A DNA stretch of 64,000 nt from Hominimerdicola alba (lineage in GTDB: Bacteria > Bacillota > Clostridia > Oscillospirales > Ruminococcaceae). The notes beneath the pieces were generated by a model. That model searched no databases and was not told the DNA's origin. It worked only from the letters and a program-made list of their open reading frames with translations. The translations under genes were made by a program, and so were the position numbers. Positions 62,139 to 64,000 of this stretch are shown piece by piece. Position 1 is the stretch's first letter. Each line of letters opens with the position of its first letter. The stretch spans positions 124,001 through 188,000 of the forward strand of contig NZ_FOAT01000001.1 in NCBI RefSeq assembly GCF_900109655.1, in the 5' to 3' direction.

Positions 62139-62909
62139 CTACTTGATGGCGCGTTGGCGCACTATCTCATACATAAAGATTCCAGCAGCAACAGAAGCAT
62201 TAAGCGAGGTTATCTTGCCCGCCATCGGCAGGCTGAGAAGCATATCGCATTTTTCTTTCATAAGTCTTCCCATGCCGAAGCCCTCAGAACCTACTACCAG
62301 TCCGATGGGACCGCGGAGATCGGCGCCCGAATAATTTTCACCTGCGCCGTCTGTACCGTATATCCACACGCCCTGCTTTTTCAGTTCGTCAACTGCCGCC
62401 GCAAGATTTGGTACTCTCGCAACAGGCAGCCAGCTTGCCGCACCTGCAGAAGTCTTGAAAACAGTGTGGTTCAGTGAAGCACTCCTTCTCTTGGGGATTA
62501 TTATACCATGAGCTCCGGCAGCCTCGGCGGTACGTATTATCGCACCGAGATTATGGGGATCCTCGATCTCGTCACATATTATTATGAAAGGATCTTCGCC
62601 TTTCTTTTCAGCGATAGCGAGGATATCCTCGACCTCCACATACTCAGCACAGGCGCCCACAGCTATAACGCCCTGATGCGCCGCACCGCCTGCCATGTAG
62701 TCAAGCTTTACTTCCCTGACTTGCTTTACGGGGATATCCCTTTCCTTGGCAAGTTTAAGTATCAGCGAGATAGAACCCTTAGCCTCGGGATTCACGAAGA
62801 TCATATCTATCAGCTTATCGGCTTTCAGCGCCTCGATAACCGGATTTCTTCCAAGGATAAGCTCTTCGTCACGCTTGTTTTCGGTAGTGTTATTTCTGTC
62901 TTTATTCAT
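62139..62909 (-). CDS. rlmB: 23S rRNA 2'-O-methyltransferase RlmB (SpoU family)
   Basis: A 256-residue SpoU-type enzyme. It has an N-terminal substrate-binding domain (LILGRNPVIEALKA), the linker KQVREVKLD, then the trefoil-knot motifs DEIEDPHNLGAIIRTAEAAG, LVVGSEGFGMGRL and LSLPMAGKITSLNASVAAGI. It methylates the ribose of G2251 in 23S rRNA (E. coli numbering). ATG 62909 has AAAGGA upstream; the longer frame adds 8 unlike residues. TrmH-type tRNA methylation is the main alternative. Confidence 0.92.
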   Translation of the reverse strand: MNKDRNNTTENKRDEELILGRNPVIEALKADKLIDMIFVNPEAKGSISLILKLAKERDIPVKQVREVKLDYMAGGAAHQGVIAVGACAEYVEVEDILAIAEKKGEDPFIIICDEIEDPHNLGAIIRTAEAAGAHGIIIPKRRSASLNHTVFKTSAGAASWLPVARVPNLAAAVDELKKQGVWIYGTDGAGENYSGADLRGPIGLVVGSEGFGMGRLMKEKCDMLLSLPMAGKITSLNASVAAGIFMYEIVRQRAIK

Positions 62910-62945
62910 AATCAAAAATCCTTTTTCAAACAACAGTTATTAGGT

Positions 62946-62974
62946 ATTATAGCACAAAAATCCTCAAAAGCCAA
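62946..62974 (-). promoter_or_regulatory. Sigma-A promoter for rlmB inside a terminator
   Basis: TTGGCT, 17 bases and TATAAT on the minus strand, about 37 bases before rlmB. The -35 lies in the loop and stem of the preceding terminator. Confidence 0.65.
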
Positions 62975-62994
62975 TAGCTTCCGAGGATTTTTTG
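62956..62994. terminator. Intrinsic terminator (bidirectional)
   Basis: AAATCCTC pairs with GAGGATTT, with an inner AAGC-GCTT stem; A and T runs flank both sides. It ends the small membrane protein gene. Confidence 0.8.
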
Positions 62995-63041
62995 CAATTT
63001 AAACAAATAGCATATACGATTTTTAGAAAATATGTGCGCTA

Positions 63042-63308
63042 TCATAAGGCAATCAAAACAAAAACCAGCACAGAAGTCACTATCGCTCCGAAAAGTACAG
63101 CGAGAAGTGATCTTAGTGTTTTATCATGTGGCTGTTTGTCTTCTCTTTCAATACTTTCCATTTCATCTGTCAGCTTCTTAAGATACTCCCCTGCCATGAC
63201 CTGCGGATCGTTTTCAGAAAACAGTTCACAGTTTGAGTTCACGAACAAAAGTGCTCTTTCAAAACATTCATTGTTCGTACATTTAATTTCAATAATTTGC
63301 TTGTTCAC
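63042..63308 (-). CDS. Small C-terminally anchored membrane protein, 88 residues
   Basis: The N-terminal part is soluble (IIEIKCTNNECFERALLFV), followed by a charged coiled stretch (YLKKLTDEMESIEREDKQ) and one C-terminal membrane helix (LLAVLFGAIVTSVLVFVLIAL). The N-terminal region would lie in the cytoplasm. No family was recognised. GTG 63308 was chosen because GAAAGGTGA lies eight bases upstream and contains the earlier GTG. The promoter and a repeat cluster lie just upstream, so it is probably regulated. Confidence 0.65.
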   Translation of the reverse strand: MNKQIIEIKCTNNECFERALLFVNSNCELFSENDPQVMAGEYLKKLTDEMESIEREDKQPHDKTLRSLLAVLFGAIVTSVLVFVLIAL

Positions 63309-63352
63309 GCCTTTTATCACCTTTCAGACATCTCCTTGTCATCGATTTTCAC

Positions 63353-63381
63353 ATTAAAGTCCGTTAGAATGTACTTCTCAA
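63353..63381 (-). promoter_or_regulatory. Sigma-A promoter for the small membrane protein gene
   Basis: TTGAGA, 17 bases and TTTAAT on the minus strand, about 45 bases before the start codon and 10 bases from the GTTGAAAA array. Confidence 0.55.
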
Positions 63382-63390
63382 CAATTTACT

Positions 63391-63517
63391 GTTGAAAAGT
63401 TGAAAACTCATTTCATAAGTCAACATTTTCAAACCAAAAGTGTTGAAAAACCTGTTGAAAAGGTTGAAAATCACGTAAAATTCCTATGTTTTCAACATTG
63501 GTTAATTTTGTTGAAAA
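63391..63517. repeat. Seven GTTGAAAA repeats upstream of a promoter
   Basis: Exact copies of GTTGAAAA start at 63391, 63399, 63442, 63454, 63463 and 63510 on plus, with one reversed copy at 63489-63496. Degenerate copies lie at 63376-63383 and 63419-63434. The first two are in perfect tandem. They lie just upstream of the -35 box of the minus-strand membrane protein gene and look like a multi-site binding array. Confidence 0.8.
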
Positions 63518-63827
63518 ATATACCTAAGGACAAAAATATGTACATCAAGTGAAAACGCACACCTCTTGAAAGGCTTTTAAATCGTTAAAACTATTACTGA
63601 ATAATGAACACGGCAATATTTTGGTCTTACACAGAGCTGAATCCCCAAAGTTCTAGGGGATTCGCGGAAAGTTTTAATTTGTTAGGCACTTTAAGGCCTC
63701 AAATATCCATAAAAACGTACTAGTTTTACTCTACCTGACAAATAACACTCATCTATGAAAGTCTGTACAATATTATGTATTTTTATTCAGCCGAATGCCC
63801 AAAGAAAAATTACATTCTGTTACGAAA
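63518..63827. other. Gene-free AT-rich stretch
   Basis: No gene was found. It holds TTTTAA-ATCG-TTAAAA near 63570-63590 and a perfect 8-bp hairpin, GAATCCCC/GGGGATTC at 63639-63663, followed only by a weak T run. The hairpin may be the terminator of the gene to the right or part of a regulatory region. Confidence 0.5.
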
Positions 63828-64000
63828 TTATCGTGTTGTCAGAAATTTTATCGCTCTCTCGATGGAATCCTTAGAATTGCCCCAGTCAGCATCACTTCCG
63901 TTGTTGCGGTAGTCATACATATCACAGTAATGGGTCACATCTTTTTCCAGTTCAGCCAGATATTTCTCGGTAAGTGCGGCACAGGCTTCCTTGAAACTTC
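63828..64000 (-). CDS. Unrecognised gene, 3' end only
   Basis: The last 56 codons of a minus-strand gene that begins beyond the window. The visible part ends DYRNNGSDADWGNSKDSIE then RAIKFLTTR and looks like a normal soluble, mostly helical C terminus (LTEKYLAELEKDV). Too little is present to name a family. Its stop is 310 bases from the repeat cluster. Confidence 0.6.
   Translation of the reverse strand, partial: SFKEACAALTEKYLAELEKDVTHYCDMYDYRNNGSDADWGNSKDSIERAIKFLTTR

Noticed and set aside
63639-63663. Perfect 8-bp hairpin called as a terminator
   Set aside because: The stem is good, but the T run after it is weak on both strands and it lies about 165 bases from the partial gene's stop.

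Overview
The window looks like chromosomal DNA from a Ruminococcus-like member of the Clostridia (Oscillospiraceae/Ruminococcaceae, possibly near R. albus). The evidence is a secreted protein ending in a type I dockerin, a secreted CotH-family protein, the clostridial SCIFF peptide with its radical SAM maturase, a YunB-type sporulation gene, split transketolase subunits, NfnAB-type electron-bifurcating genes, one-chain PurL, and a sepF/divIVA division cluster. No rRNA, tRNA, phage, transposase or CRISPR array was recognised. This is mostly core chromosome with a few lineage-specific insertions.

Layout. (1) 1-6040, plus strand: dgkA (cut by the window edge), a Nudix hydrolase, a small membrane protein, a GNAT acetyltransferase, era, a 39-residue YqzL-like gene, recO and mutS2. 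(2) 6089-9689, minus: a small conserved protein, a membrane-anchored lipase-like hydrolase, and a DnaC/DnaI-like loader next to a DnaD-like protein. (3) 9.8-16.7 kb: a DUF218 protein (plus); then, minus strand, an HD-domain hydrolase with a consensus promoter and a perfect palindrome, a PflX-like radical SAM protein with a zinc-ribbon membrane protein, ispE, an aminotransferase and its Lrp-type regulator. (4) 16.8-28.1 kb: purL, a divergent DUF815 AAA+ ATPase with a structured leader, secreted CotH protein, ligA, and an unrecognised two-TM protein. (5) 28.2-35 kb: a 1,911-residue dockerin protein with five 70-residue repeats, preceded by a micro-ORF, a hairpin and an inverted repeat; then yunB. 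(6) 35.1-52.1 kb, minus: split transketolase, a HAD phosphatase, rluD, lspA, then a long co-directional cluster transcribed miaB-ylbF-mutS-(unknown)-mutL-miaA-hfq-(HlyD-like)-yggS-sepF-ylmH-divIVA, which joins tRNA modification, mismatch repair and cell division. (7) 52.3-56.0 kb, minus: yajC, a TIGR04086 membrane protein, the SCIFF precursor (scfA), its maturase (scfB), a SUKH-like protein and an unknown protein. (8) 56.0-64 kb, minus: nfnAB, a GHL10 lipoprotein, an 806-residue protein resembling a P1B ATPase without its catalytic motifs, rlmB, a small membrane protein, and a cluster of GTTGAAAA repeats upstream of that gene's promoter.

Many genes overlap by 1-14 bases or have short gaps, so translational coupling is probably common. 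Where start codons were moved from the longest reading frame, the choice rests on Shine-Dalgarno position and, in two cases, on a promoter lying downstream of the longer start. The most unusual items are the extended SCIFF operon, the degenerate P-type-ATPase-like protein, the GTTGAAAA array, the dockerin gene's control region, and an in-frame stop that truncates the gene between mutS and mutL. All family assignments come from reading motifs by eye, without database searches.
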